Source: Acidobacteriota bacterium (GTDB lineage: Bacteria; Acidobacteriota; Thermoanaerobaculia; Multivoradales; J023). From it: a DNA stretch of 58,602 bases. A program made the position numbers and the translations under genes. The number at the start of each line of letters is the position of its first letter. The stretch's first letter is position 1. Location: positions 1 through 58,602 of the forward strand of contig JAJCXQ010000425.1 in the NCBI GenBank assembly GCA_029263355.1, written 5' to 3'. Below are positions 7,368-15,876 of the stretch, piece by piece. Below the pieces are notes generated by a model, which searched no databases, was not told the DNA's origin, and saw nothing but the letters and a program-made list of their open reading frames with translations.

Positions 7368-9056
7368 ATGAAGAGTCACACCATCAACAAGGGGCCGGCA
7401 CGTGCTCCGGCCCGCTCTATGTTGCGAGCGGTGGGTTTCACCGACGGCGACTTCGATCGGCCGATGATCGCGGTTGCCAATACTTGGTCCGAAGTCACTC
7501 CATGTAACCTCCACCTTCGGGGTTTGGCAGAGCGGGTCAAACGGGGGATTCGCGAGTCGGGGGGCGTACCCTTGGAGTTCAACACCATCGTGGTGTCCGA
7601 CGGTATTTCAATGGGCACCGATGGCATGCGGGCTTCCTTGGTCAGCCGGGAGACCATCGCGGATTCGATCGAATTGGTAGTCCTTGGGCACAGCTTCGAC
7701 GGCGTCGTGGCGTTGTCTGGTTGTGACAAAACGGTGGCCGGCACCCTGCAGGCGTTGGCTCGTTTGGACTTACCGTCGGTCATGCTCTACGGTGGCTCGA
7801 TCGCACCGGGGCTGCAACGTGGGCACGCGATCACCATCCAGGATGTTTTCGAAGCCGTCGGTCGAGAGGCGCGGGGTGAAATCGACGGCGCCGAGCTCAC
7901 GGCGATCGAGCGTGCGGCTTGTCCGGCGGCTGGCGCCTGTGGCGGACAGTTCACCGCCAACAGCATGGCGACTGCGGCGGTCTTCTTGGGACTCTCGCCG
8001 ATGACCAATGGGCTGCCGGCCCTCGACCCGGCGCGGCCACGGGCAGCCCACGATTGCGGAGCCTTGATCATGCAAGCGACCCGTGGCGGGCTATCGTCGC
8101 ATCAGCTCATTACCCGGGAGTCGCTCGAGAACGCGACGGCGGCGGTGGTGTTGACTGGCGGTTCAACCAATGTGGTTCTGCACTTGATCGCTATCGCTCG
8201 CGAGGCCGGTATCAACTTTGGCCTCGAAGACATAGGCAGGATCAGTCGGTCGCTGCCGGTGTTGGCGGACCTCAAACCGCTTGGTCAGTACACTGCGATG
8301 GATCTCCACACGGCAGGCGGTTATCGGCTGGTGGCGCGTCGCCTTGCTGAGCTCGGCCGGCTCCACGACACGCCGACGATCACCGGCGAAACGCTGACGC
8401 AGATCGCTGAGCAAGCGATCGAGACCGAGGGTCAGTGCGTCCTACGTTCACCGTCCCGTCCACTACATCGTCGAGGCCACCTCGAGATCTTACGCGGCTC
8501 GTTAGCCCCCGAAGGCTGTGTGCTCAAGATACCGGACGACGAGCTGACCGTTTTCGCCGGCCCGGCTCGGGTCTTCGACAGTGAAGACGACTGTTTCCGT
8601 GCCGTCGGCGAGGGAGTTGTTCAAGCCGGAGACGTGGTGGTCATCCGATACGAGGGGCCAAGCGGCGGCCCCGGCATGCGAGAGATGCTGGCGGTGACGG
8701 CCGCTCTGGTCGGCGCCGGCCTCAGCGACTCGGTGGCGCTGGTTACCGATGGTCGTTTCTCCGGCGCTACCCACGGCATGATGATCGGCCATGTGACCCC
8801 GGAAGCGATGAACGGCGGCCCGATTGCCCTGATTCGCGATGGCGACGTGATCCGTATCGACATCGAGGAGCGACGTCTCGATGTCGACGCCGATCTGACC
8901 GCCCGTCAAGCCCAATGGTCGCCGCTGCCAGCACGCTGTACCAGCGGTGTTTTGGCGCGTTACGCCGCCACTGTCGCTTCAGCCTCTGACGGCGCCACGA
9001 CCTGTCCGCTGCCAGTGCTTCAACCAGATTCAGACCCCACACCTCATGGAGATTGA
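7368..9056 (+). CDS. ilvD: Dihydroxy-acid dehydratase
   Basis: Fe-S dehydratase that converts dihydroxy-isovalerate and dihydroxy-methylvalerate to the 2-oxo acids for valine/leucine and isoleucine. Length (562 residues) fits. Visible marks include the N-terminal [13 protein letters not shown], Cys in SGCDKTVAG, Cys in [14 protein letters not shown], and the C-terminal [12 protein letters not shown] and HVTPEA blocks. A short CGAGGT lies before the ATG. The last 30 or so residues are a hydrophilic extension beyond the conserved RY(A) end. The stop is one base before the ilvC ATG, so the five ilv genes are packed as one transcription unit behind the attenuator. Confidence 0.96.
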   Translation: MKSHTINKGPARAPARSMLRAVGFTDGDFDRPMIAVANTWSEVTPCNLHLRGLAERVKRGIRESGGVPLEFNTIVVSDGISMGTDGMRASLVSRETIADSIELVVLGHSFDGVVALSGCDKTVAGTLQALARLDLPSVMLYGGSIAPGLQRGHAITIQDVFEAVGREARGEIDGAELTAIERAACPAAGACGGQFTANSMATAAVFLGLSPMTNGLPALDPARPRAAHDCGALIMQATRGGLSSHQLITRESLENATAAVVLTGGSTNVVLHLIAIAREAGINFGLEDIGRISRSLPVLADLKPLGQYTAMDLHTAGGYRLVARRLAELGRLHDTPTITGETLTQIAEQAIETEGQCVLRSPSRPLHRRGHLEILRGSLAPEGCVLKIPDDELTVFAGPARVFDSEDDCFRAVGEGVVQAGDVVVIRYEGPSGGPGMREMLAVTAALVGAGLSDSVALVTDGRFSGATHGMMIGHVTPEAMNGGPIALIRDGDVIRIDIEERRLDVDADLTARQAQWSPLPARCTSGVLARYAATVASASDGATTCPLPVLQPDSDPTPHGD

Positions 9057-9057
9057 A

Positions 9058-10119
9058 ATGACACAGACGACGACTGGCGATAATTCATACGGCGAAGTTT
9101 CATCCGGCGATAATTCATCCAGCAGTGATTCCGATGGACGACTTGACAGCCTCGCTGGCTGCCGCGTTGCGGTGGTGGGTTACGGCAGTCAAGGCCGAGC
9201 TCAGGCGCTGAATCTGCGGGACAGCGGCGTCAACGTTGTGGTTGGTCTGCGGCGCGGCGGCGCGAGCTGGACACGAGCCGAGAACGATGGCTGGTTGCCG
9301 CTCGACGTTGAGACGGCGGTTTCGGATGCCGACTTGGTGGCGCTGTTGGTGCCGGACATGGCCCAACCCGAACTATTCGAGACTTGCATTCGGCCGCGTC
9401 TGGTCTCCGGCTCCGCCTTGCTGTTCAGCCATGGCTTCAATGTCCATTTCAAGGCCATTGCGCCGCCGTCGGATCTCGACGTTGTGATGGTGGCGCCCAA
9501 GGGGCCGGGCAATCTGGTGCGGGAACAATACGAAATCGGCCGCGGTGTGCCCTGCCTGGTGGCGGTGCACCAAGATGTCAGCGGCCGAGCGTCGGACCTC
9601 GCCCGTAGATATGGTTCGGCGATCGGCGGCGCTCGGGCGGGGCTGCTCGAGACCTCGTTCAAGGAAGAGACCGAGACCGATCTTTTTGGCGAGCAAGCCG
9701 TGCTCTGCGGTGGCGCGACCGAGTTGGTGACCGCCGGCTGGGAGACCTTGGTCGAGGCGGGCTACTCCCCGAAGGTAGCCTACTTCGAATGCCTGCACGA
9801 GCTCAAGCTGATCGTCGACTTGCTATACGAGGGTGGGCTCGAGCGGATGCACCGATTCGTCAGCGATACCGCCAGTTACGGTGATCTTACCCGCGGTCCG
9901 CGGGTGGTCGACGAGGGTGCCCGCCAGCGTATGCGGCAGATCCTGGGCCAGATTCAGGATGGCAGCTTCGCAACCGAATGGCGTGACGAACATGCTGATG
10001 GCGGCGACCGTTACCACGCCCTGAAGCAGGCCCGCTTGGCTCATCCGATCGAAGACGTTGGCCGCAAGCTGCGCTCGCGCCTGGCATGGCTGCGCCAGCC
10101 CGAGGATGCGGCGGCATGA
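9058..10119 (+). CDS. ilvC: Ketol-acid reductoisomerase (class I)
   Basis: Isomerises and reduces acetolactate and acetohydroxybutyrate with NAD(P)H and Mg. The Rossmann fingerprint VAVVGYGSQGRAQALNLRDSG, the VAPKGPG motif, the FKEETETDLFGEQ metal-binding stretch and the FECLHELKLIVDL helix are intact. Class I length (353 residues). ATG 9058 has GGAG at 9048-9051. The first 30 residues are a low-complexity extension made of three 15-bp tandem repeats (9076-9120), each coding a Gly-Asp-Asn-Ser-like pentapeptide, which relatives lack. The stop overlaps the ilvB ATG (ATGA). Confidence 0.95.
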   Translation: MTQTTTGDNSYGEVSSGDNSSSSDSDGRLDSLAGCRVAVVGYGSQGRAQALNLRDSGVNVVVGLRRGGASWTRAENDGWLPLDVETAVSDADLVALLVPDMAQPELFETCIRPRLVSGSALLFSHGFNVHFKAIAPPSDLDVVMVAPKGPGNLVREQYEIGRGVPCLVAVHQDVSGRASDLARRYGSAIGGARAGLLETSFKEETETDLFGEQAVLCGGATELVTAGWETLVEAGYSPKVAYFECLHELKLIVDLLYEGGLERMHRFVSDTASYGDLTRGPRVVDEGARQRMRQILGQIQDGSFATEWRDEHADGGDRYHALKQARLAHPIEDVGRKLRSRLAWLRQPEDAAA

Positions 10120-11843
10120 ACGGCGCTGAGCTGCTGCTGCGCTGCTTGGAAGCCGAAGGTGTGGAGCAGATCTGGGGCTATCCTGGCGGCGCGATCATGC
10201 CGGTTTACGACGCCCTTCTCGACTCACCGATCCGGCACTATCTGACCCGCCACGAGCAGGGCGCAGCCTTCGCTGCTCAAGGTTTCGCACGATCGACCGG
10301 TGATGTTGGGGTGTGTATGGCGACTTCGGGGCCCGGAGCCACCAACCTGGTCACCGGCATCGCCGATGCCTATCTCGACTCGGTGCCGTTGGTGGCGATC
10401 ACCGGCCAGGTGCCGCGCGCCTTGATCGGCACCGACGCGTTCCAGGAAGTTGACATGTTGGGCATCACGCTGCCGATCGTCAAACACAGTTATTTGGTCT
10501 CCGAGCCCGAGAGCCTGCCTCAGGTAGTGCACCAGGCCTTCGCCACCGCCCGCCAGGGGCGTCCCGGGCCGGTGGTGATCGATTTGCCAAAAGACGTCGC
10601 CTTGGCTGAGGTGACAGGCCAGCCGCAGAGACGCCAGGCAAAGACACGTCATCTAAGGACACGCCATCCAAAGACAGGCCATCCAGAAGCACCCCCGTCG
10701 GCAGAGGATCCGGAGCCTCTAGACGCCGCCGTCTTGGCGAAAGCAGCTGAGCTGTTGATGACCAGCCAGCGACCGGTGATTTATGCCGGCGGCGGGGTGG
10801 AGAAAGGTTCCGCCGTCGACGCGCTGCGCAGCTTCGTCGAAATCACGGGGATCCCCGTTGTTCACACCTTACATGGCCTGGGCGGGGTGCCGAGCGAGCA
10901 TCCGTTGTTTCTCGGCATGCTTGGCATGCATGGTACCCGCGCCGCCAACCATGCGGTTCAGGAGTGCGATTTGCTGGTCGCCATCGGCGTCCGCTTCGAT
11001 GACCGCGCTACCGGTAAGTTGAGTGAATTCGCGCCCCAGGCCAGGGTCATCCATCTCGACATCGACGCCGCCGAGCTCGGCAAGCTGCGAGTGCCGCACG
11101 CCGCGGTTCGTGGTGATCTGCGCCTGGCGCTCGGCGCTCTAGGGCGCTCCCTTGCCATCGAGCCTTGGCGCCAGCGCTGCCAGGATTGGATAGACCGTTG
11201 GCAGTGGCGTTACGACGCGCCGTTCGAGGAGGTTTATGCCCCGGGCATGCTGCGGCAGCTTTCCCAGCAGGCGCCGACCGGCTCGTTTGTGGTGTGTGAC
11301 GTGGGCCAGCACCAGATGTGGGTGGCGCAGCATTGGCGATTCGAGCATCCCCGGCAGCACCTCACCAGCGGCGGTCTCGGCACCATGGGGTTCGGCCTGC
11401 CCGCTGCCATCGGGGTCCAGATTGCCCACCCTCGAGCGACGGTGATCAACGTCACCGGTGATGGCTCGATCATGATGAACATTCAGGAGCTGGCGACCAT
11501 CCGACGCTACAACTTGCCGGTCAAGATTGTGGTCTTGGACAACTCTGCCCTCGGCATGGTGCGCCAATGGCAAGAGTGTTTCTTCAGCAACCGCGAGAGC
11601 GAGGTTGATCTTTCGGACAACCCCAACTTCGCCGACGTCGCGCGCGCCTTTGGCATTCCGGGACTCGAGATCGAGCGCACTCAGCAGGTTGATGGAGCGT
11701 TGGAACTGTTGCTCGAATCTCGCGGGCCGATGTTGCTGCACGTCCGCATCGACCGCCAGGCCAATGTCTGGCCGCTGGTCCCAGCCGGCGCCAACAACTC
11801 TCAGATGATCGAAGAATCCCAGGCTGTGACGGCTACCCCATAG
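10116..11843 (+). CDS. ilvB: Acetolactate synthase, large (catalytic) subunit
   Basis: ThDP-dependent enzyme that condenses pyruvate with pyruvate or 2-oxobutyrate. The N-terminal WGYPGGAIMPVYDAL, the catalytic glutamate in TRHEQGAAF, the SGPGATN loop, and the ThDP motif GDGSIMMNIQEL with NSALGMVRQWQ are visible. 575 residues. Between the first (PYR) and central domains is a basic linker (about residues 176-190) built from three 15-bp tandem units coding KTRHL, RTRHP, KTGHP (10641-10685), an unusual local expansion. The start is the ATG overlapping the ilvC stop. The small subunit gene follows after 11 nt. Confidence 0.95.
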   Translation: MNGAELLLRCLEAEGVEQIWGYPGGAIMPVYDALLDSPIRHYLTRHEQGAAFAAQGFARSTGDVGVCMATSGPGATNLVTGIADAYLDSVPLVAITGQVPRALIGTDAFQEVDMLGITLPIVKHSYLVSEPESLPQVVHQAFATARQGRPGPVVIDLPKDVALAEVTGQPQRRQAKTRHLRTRHPKTGHPEAPPSAEDPEPLDAAVLAKAAELLMTSQRPVIYAGGGVEKGSAVDALRSFVEITGIPVVHTLHGLGGVPSEHPLFLGMLGMHGTRAANHAVQECDLLVAIGVRFDDRATGKLSEFAPQARVIHLDIDAAELGKLRVPHAAVRGDLRLALGALGRSLAIEPWRQRCQDWIDRWQWRYDAPFEEVYAPGMLRQLSQQAPTGSFVVCDVGQHQMWVAQHWRFEHPRQHLTSGGLGTMGFGLPAAIGVQIAHPRATVINVTGDGSIMMNIQELATIRRYNLPVKIVVLDNSALGMVRQWQECFFSNRESEVDLSDNPNFADVARAFGIPGLEIERTQQVDGALELLLESRGPMLLHVRIDRQANVWPLVPAGANNSQMIEESQAVTATP

Positions 11844-11854
11844 GAGATTTAGAC

Positions 11855-12139
11855 ATGTCCGGACTGCTCACCTTTGACCTTTCCCCCGGCGCCAGCGCCC
11901 TCGAGCGTCTGCTCTCTGTGGTGCGCCGCCGGGGTTTTAACATCGATGCCCTGCAAGCGGTCCGTTCCGGTGACGCCGATCGTGGTCTAGCGGTCGAGCT
12001 CACGGTCTCCGGCGATCGTGACGTCGAAGTGCTGTCGCGCCATCTCTCGAACCTCGGTGACTGCCGAGTGCTCGCGGTGCAGTCCCAGACGTGCGGTGGC
12101 GTGGACCAAGACGCTGGGATCGATCGGAGGACGTCGTGA
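11855..12139 (+). CDS. ilvM: Acetolactate synthase, small regulatory subunit (ACT domain, IlvM-like)
   Basis: A 94-residue ACT-domain protein (LTFDLSPGASALERLLSVVRRRGFNIDAL is the beta-alpha-beta signature of acetolactate synthase small subunits). It is as short as enteric IlvM rather than the roughly 160-residue IlvN/IlvH, so it carries only one ACT domain. It should bind IlvB and tune its activity and feedback by valine or related amino acids. GGAG lies just before the ATG. The stop overlaps the ilvE GTG (GTGA). Confidence 0.85.
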   Translation: MSGLLTFDLSPGASALERLLSVVRRRGFNIDALQAVRSGDADRGLAVELTVSGDRDVEVLSRHLSNLGDCRVLAVQSQTCGGVDQDAGIDRRTS

Positions 12140-13122
12140 GCCTTCAACCGACCGAATCGATTTGGCACAACGGTGCGCTGGTCCCCTGGCAGCAAGCGAC
12201 CGTGCACGTGCTCGCCCATGGCTTGCACTACGGCTCCGCCGTCTTCGAAGGCATCCGCGCTTATTCGACTCCGAACGGCCCGGTGATCTTTCGACTCGAG
12301 GATCACGTCCGACGATGGTTACAGTCCGCCCGTATTTACCGGATACCGATGCCCTTCAGCGCCGCTGAGTTGGAAGCGGCGTGTTGCGAAGTGGTGCGCG
12401 CCAATGGGCTGACCAACGCCTACCTGCGGCCGATCGCCTACCGTGGCCTCGGTGGACTGTCGGTGTCGCCGGTCGACACTCCGGTTGAGGTGGCGATTGC
12501 CGCCATCGAGTGGGGAGCCTACCTCGGGAAGGACGCCCTGAAACATGGTGTTGATGCCGCGTTCTCGTCGTGGATTCGTCCGTCGAGCCAGTCCACGCCG
12601 TTGATGGCCAAGGCCAGTGGTCACTACCTCAACGCCCAGCTGATCGCCGACGAAGCGCGCCGTAACGGTTATGGTGAGGGACTTGCACTCAACGCCCACG
12701 GGCAACTGAGTGAAGGCGCTGGAGAGAACGTGTTCCTGGTCGAAAACGGAGTGCTCGAAACGCCGCCGCAGTCGGCGTCGGTGTTGCGTGGTGTGACCCG
12801 AGACACCGTGATGGTGCTGGCCCGTGACCTTGGACTCGAAGTGACGGAGGAAACCATCGCTCGCGAGCGCGTTTACGTCGCCGACGAGGTGTTCCTGACC
12901 GGCACCGCGGCCGAGATTACTCCGGTCCGCCAGGTTGACGGCATCGCCTTAGGAGAACAGTGTCCAGGTCCCGTCACTTGTGCTCTGCAGAGCGCCTTCT
13001 TCGGACTCTTCGATGGCTCAACGCCTGATCGCCATGGCTGGTTGTGCCCTGTCGGAGCAGAGAGCCCCGAGGCGTCGGCGCCTGATGGTCGAGCGGAGCC
13101 CCGTGTCTGTGCCAGCGTGTAA
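12136..13122 (+). CDS. ilvE: Branched-chain amino-acid aminotransferase
   Basis: PLP enzyme of fold type IV making the final transamination of valine, leucine and isoleucine. The HGLHYGSAVFEGIRAY opening, the lysine in LMAKASGHYLNAQL that should carry PLP, the GENVFLV block and the FLTGTAAEITPV block match IlvE. GTG 12136 is chosen because GGAGG lies just upstream and it overlaps the ilvM stop. The core ends near residue 300; the last 25 or so residues are a hydrophilic tail. It completes a set in which the two leu/ilv blocks supply every step from pyruvate and 2-oxobutyrate to valine, leucine and isoleucine. Confidence 0.95.
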   Translation: MSLQPTESIWHNGALVPWQQATVHVLAHGLHYGSAVFEGIRAYSTPNGPVIFRLEDHVRRWLQSARIYRIPMPFSAAELEAACCEVVRANGLTNAYLRPIAYRGLGGLSVSPVDTPVEVAIAAIEWGAYLGKDALKHGVDAAFSSWIRPSSQSTPLMAKASGHYLNAQLIADEARRNGYGEGLALNAHGQLSEGAGENVFLVENGVLETPPQSASVLRGVTRDTVMVLARDLGLEVTEETIARERVYVADEVFLTGTAAEITPVRQVDGIALGEQCPGPVTCALQSAFFGLFDGSTPDRHGWLCPVGAESPEASAPDGRAEPRVCASV

Positions 13123-13176
13123 TGATAGCTTTCGGAGGTGATGGCCTTTTGGTATTGATAGCTTCGGGGAGGTGAT
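13123..13176 (+). repeat. Imperfect 20-bp direct repeat after ilvE
   Basis: TGATAGCTTTCGGAGGTGAT (13123-13142) recurs with two small changes at 13156-13176. Each copy contains a GGAGGTGAT that resembles a ribosome site, but no gene starts right after either. Confidence 0.7.
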
Positions 13177-13238
13177 ACAAAGACCGTTCGTGCCGGGAAA
13201 CTTTTAGGGTTGTTGCGATTCCAGGGGCTTGTTGCTAG

Positions 13239-13280
13239 GGTCCCCGGCATGAGGTCCCCGGCATGACGTCCCCGGCATGA
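13239..13280 (+). repeat. Three 14-bp tandem repeats carrying ATG codons at a gene start
   Basis: GGTCCCCGGCATGA is present at 13239-13252 and 13253-13266, with one change at 13267-13280. Each copy has an ATG (13249, 13263, 13277). The first two open five-codon frames (M R S P A, M T S P A) whose TGA overlaps the next ATG. The third ATG starts the acyltransferase. Confidence 0.85.
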
Positions 13281-15214
13281 AGTATCGGCGCGATATCGAC
13301 GGCCTGAGGGCCTTGGCCGTCCTGCCGATTGTCCTTTATCACGCGAAGTTCTCCACCTTCTCTGGCGGCTTCGTAGGGGTCGATATCTTCTTTGTGATTT
13401 CGGGATTCCTGATTACGTCGATCATTGTTCGGCAGATCGAGAAGCAGGAATTCTCCCTCGTTGGTTTCTACGAACGCCGCGCCCGAAGGATACTACCTGC
13501 ATTGATCGTCGTTCTACTCGCGACGATGGGCGCCGCGGCCTGGCTGCTGATGCCGGATGAGTACATTGACCTTGGACTGTCTGCTCTGGCTGCTGTCCTC
13601 TTTGTGCCGAATATTTTCTACTGGGCTTCAACTGGATATTTTGCTATTGAGGCCGAGGCCACCCCGTTGCTTCATACCTGGTCGCTGGGGTTGGAGGAAC
13701 AGTTTTATCTGCTATACCCGATTCTTCTCGTTCTCTTGTACAAGAAGTTCGGTAAACGTCATGTGATGGCGATACTGTTCAGCCTGGCAGCCGTGTCGTT
13801 TGTTCTCAATGTTTATCTCGTGTCGTTCAAAGCGGCCTTCACCTTCTACATGTTGCCGACACGAGCTTGGCAGTTGTTACTCGGCTCTTTGATGGCTTTT
13901 GAATGGGTGCCCCCTCCAGAGACCAAATTGGGAAGAAATCTAGCTTCGGGCACTGGCTTGCTGTTGATCATTGGCACAATCTTTTTGCTGGATGAGGCGG
14001 CGGTGTTCCCGGGCGTCAATGCGCTGGCGCCATCCCTAGGCGCGGCGCTGATCATCTATGCAGGAATGCGTGATGAAGGTGGTTGGGTGAGTCGAGTCCT
14101 GGCGTCGCCTCTTCCCGTTGCGGTAGGTTTGATTTCGTACTCTTTATACTTGTGGCATTGGCCGGTTGTCGTCTATGTCAACATGCTGGAACCTCCTTGG
14201 TTCAGCGGATATTTAGTGCTAGCGATGTCCTTAGGTCTATCCGTCGTTTCCTACTTCTTGGTTGAGCAACCGTTTCGGAAAAAGCGTCTGGCGCCGAGCG
14301 CGGCTCAGATGTTTGTGGCGGCAGGGGTTGGGGGAGCCCTGGTGGCGCTATTCGCTGTGGGTATTCACTTGTCGAACGGGTTGGCCTTCAGGCTCAGTGA
14401 TGAAGTCAAGAATGCTGCCCGCGAAGAGAACTATCTACACGATGATCGACCGTGCCATTTCATAAAGACCGCAACGATCCTAAACAAAGAATACTGTGTC
14501 TTTGGCGCTGAAGACGTAACCCCACAGTATGCAATTATCGGCGACTCCCATGGCGATGCTCTGAGGCCCGCTCTAGAAAAGGCAGCGGCTGTCGAAGGCG
14601 TCTCGATGATTCAACTGACCAACCCGGGGTGTGAGCCGTTGCGGGGCGTGTTCAAGCCGAAGGCACGGAAGTGCCTCGAGTTCATCGACGCCGCGATAGA
14701 CGCTGTGTTAGAGAATCCGACGATCGAGACCGTGTTCTTGGCCAGCTATTGGAAAGTTCCCTATCATGGCCATAGCTATCGGCACAAAAACTACGTGATT
14801 CTGGACTCTGAATCCGTGCGCTCCACCATCAAAGACAATCCAATGGTTTTTATGCGCGGGCTTGCCCGAACCGTTGACGATTTGTTGGCGGCGGGTAAGC
14901 GAGTTGTGATTTTAGGTGATCCACCTGATCTGGGATTTAATCCCCGGGCAGCGTATGCGAGAAGACTGCACCTTGGGCTGACCTTGCCTCCGAGGTTCGA
15001 AGTTGCGGCCGATCCAGGAATCGGGGAGATTTTGAGGCAGTTCGCGGCCAGTCACCCTTCGGATGGGGTCCGCTATGTCGACCTGGTGGATGCTGTGTGC
15101 CCAGGAGGCGTCTGCAATCCGATCAGGGATAATGAGCTGCTCTATCGGGATGGAGATCATCTCTCGAGGCACGGCGCCGAGCTGCTCTACGGTCTGATCC
15201 TCGACGTCTTGTAG
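13277..15214 (+). CDS. Membrane O-acyltransferase with C-terminal SGNH domain
   Basis: A 645-residue OafA/YrhL-type protein. Residues about 1-380 are an acyltransferase-3 domain with some ten membrane segments and the family opening YRRDIDGLRALAVLPIVLYHA, then FFVISGFLI and the YERRARRILPAL segment. Residues about 410-645 are a periplasmic SGNH/GDSL-like esterase module with GDSHGDA (catalytic Ser) and DGDHLSRHG (Asp/His). Such enzymes acetylate surface polysaccharides, O-antigen or peptidoglycan. The substrate cannot be inferred. No other polysaccharide genes flank it. The gene is visibly less GC-rich than the ilv genes, which may reflect transfer. The start lies in the third copy of a 14-bp tandem repeat. 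Confidence 0.9.
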   Translation: MKYRRDIDGLRALAVLPIVLYHAKFSTFSGGFVGVDIFFVISGFLITSIIVRQIEKQEFSLVGFYERRARRILPALIVVLLATMGAAAWLLMPDEYIDLGLSALAAVLFVPNIFYWASTGYFAIEAEATPLLHTWSLGLEEQFYLLYPILLVLLYKKFGKRHVMAILFSLAAVSFVLNVYLVSFKAAFTFYMLPTRAWQLLLGSLMAFEWVPPPETKLGRNLASGTGLLLIIGTIFLLDEAAVFPGVNALAPSLGAALIIYAGMRDEGGWVSRVLASPLPVAVGLISYSLYLWHWPVVVYVNMLEPPWFSGYLVLAMSLGLSVVSYFLVEQPFRKKRLAPSAAQMFVAAGVGGALVALFAVGIHLSNGLAFRLSDEVKNAAREENYLHDDRPCHFIKTATILNKEYCVFGAEDVTPQYAIIGDSHGDALRPALEKAAAVEGVSMIQLTNPGCEPLRGVFKPKARKCLEFIDAAIDAVLENPTIETVFLASYWKVPYHGHSYRHKNYVILDSESVRSTIKDNPMVFMRGLARTVDDLLAAGKRVVILGDPPDLGFNPRAAYARRLHLGLTLPPRFEVAADPGIGEILRQFAASHPSDGVRYVDLVDAVCPGGVCNPIRDNELLYRDGDHLSRHGAELLYGLILDVL

Positions 15215-15362
15215 TCTAGGATCCCTCGGTCGTCCTAGGGCCGGTAGGACCTGTGCCATAGGACCCATGATATCGTCCGCGTCGCGTCGGCTTTTCGAGA
15301 TGGCTGGCGTTAGATGATTCGTGACCTTCGACCTCTCCCGACAGGAGCACAGGCTGGCCGAT

Positions 15363-15863
15363 ATGGATGATCCCTACAAACCTCCCCAAGCATCGCTGGG
15401 GATGGAGCACGATGGTGAAGTTGAGCTGGCGCCGCTCTCAGCCCGTTTCTGGGGCGCGATGGTCGACGGCCTGTTTGGTCTAGGTTCGGCCCTAGCGCTC
15501 TATGGGTCGTTGGACATCTGGGATCAGATTGTCGCTGGGACGGTGCCCACCATGGTGCTGGTGCAAGTTGGAGTTCTCGGCCTCTTGTTTTTCTGTTTGA
15601 TTCACGGCTACACCCTGGCGACCCGTGGGCAGACTTTGGGCAAGGTGCTGGCACAGACGCAGATTGTCTCGATCGAGGACAACTCGCTGTTGCCGGTTTG
15701 GAAGATCCTACTCTTGAGGTACGCGCCGATCACCGTGGTGACGATGATTCCGATCATCGGAAACTTCGCGACACTGATCGACATCATCTACATTCTCCGG
15801 GATGATCGACGCTGTATTCACGATCACATCGCAGGCACCAAGGTAATTCGTTACGTCGGCTGA
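15363..15863 (+). CDS. RDD-family membrane protein
   Basis: A 166-residue protein starting DPYKPPQASL, an opening common in small RDD proteins, followed by LSARFWGAMVDGL (the Arg-Asp region of the RDD domain), about four membrane segments, and the conserved TLGKVLAQTQIV and DRRCIHDHIAGTKVI segments. The RDD family is of mostly unknown function; some members are proposed ion antiporters. ATG 15363 is chosen over an upstream start because the conserved DPY opening follows it. It converges on the next gene with only 13 nt between stops. Confidence 0.85.
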   Translation: MDDPYKPPQASLGMEHDGEVELAPLSARFWGAMVDGLFGLGSALALYGSLDIWDQIVAGTVPTMVLVQVGVLGLLFFCLIHGYTLATRGQTLGKVLAQTQIVSIEDNSLLPVWKILLLRYAPITVVTMIPIIGNFATLIDIIYILRDDRRCIHDHIAGTKVIRYVG

Positions 15864-15876
15864 GCCGGCTCTCCGC

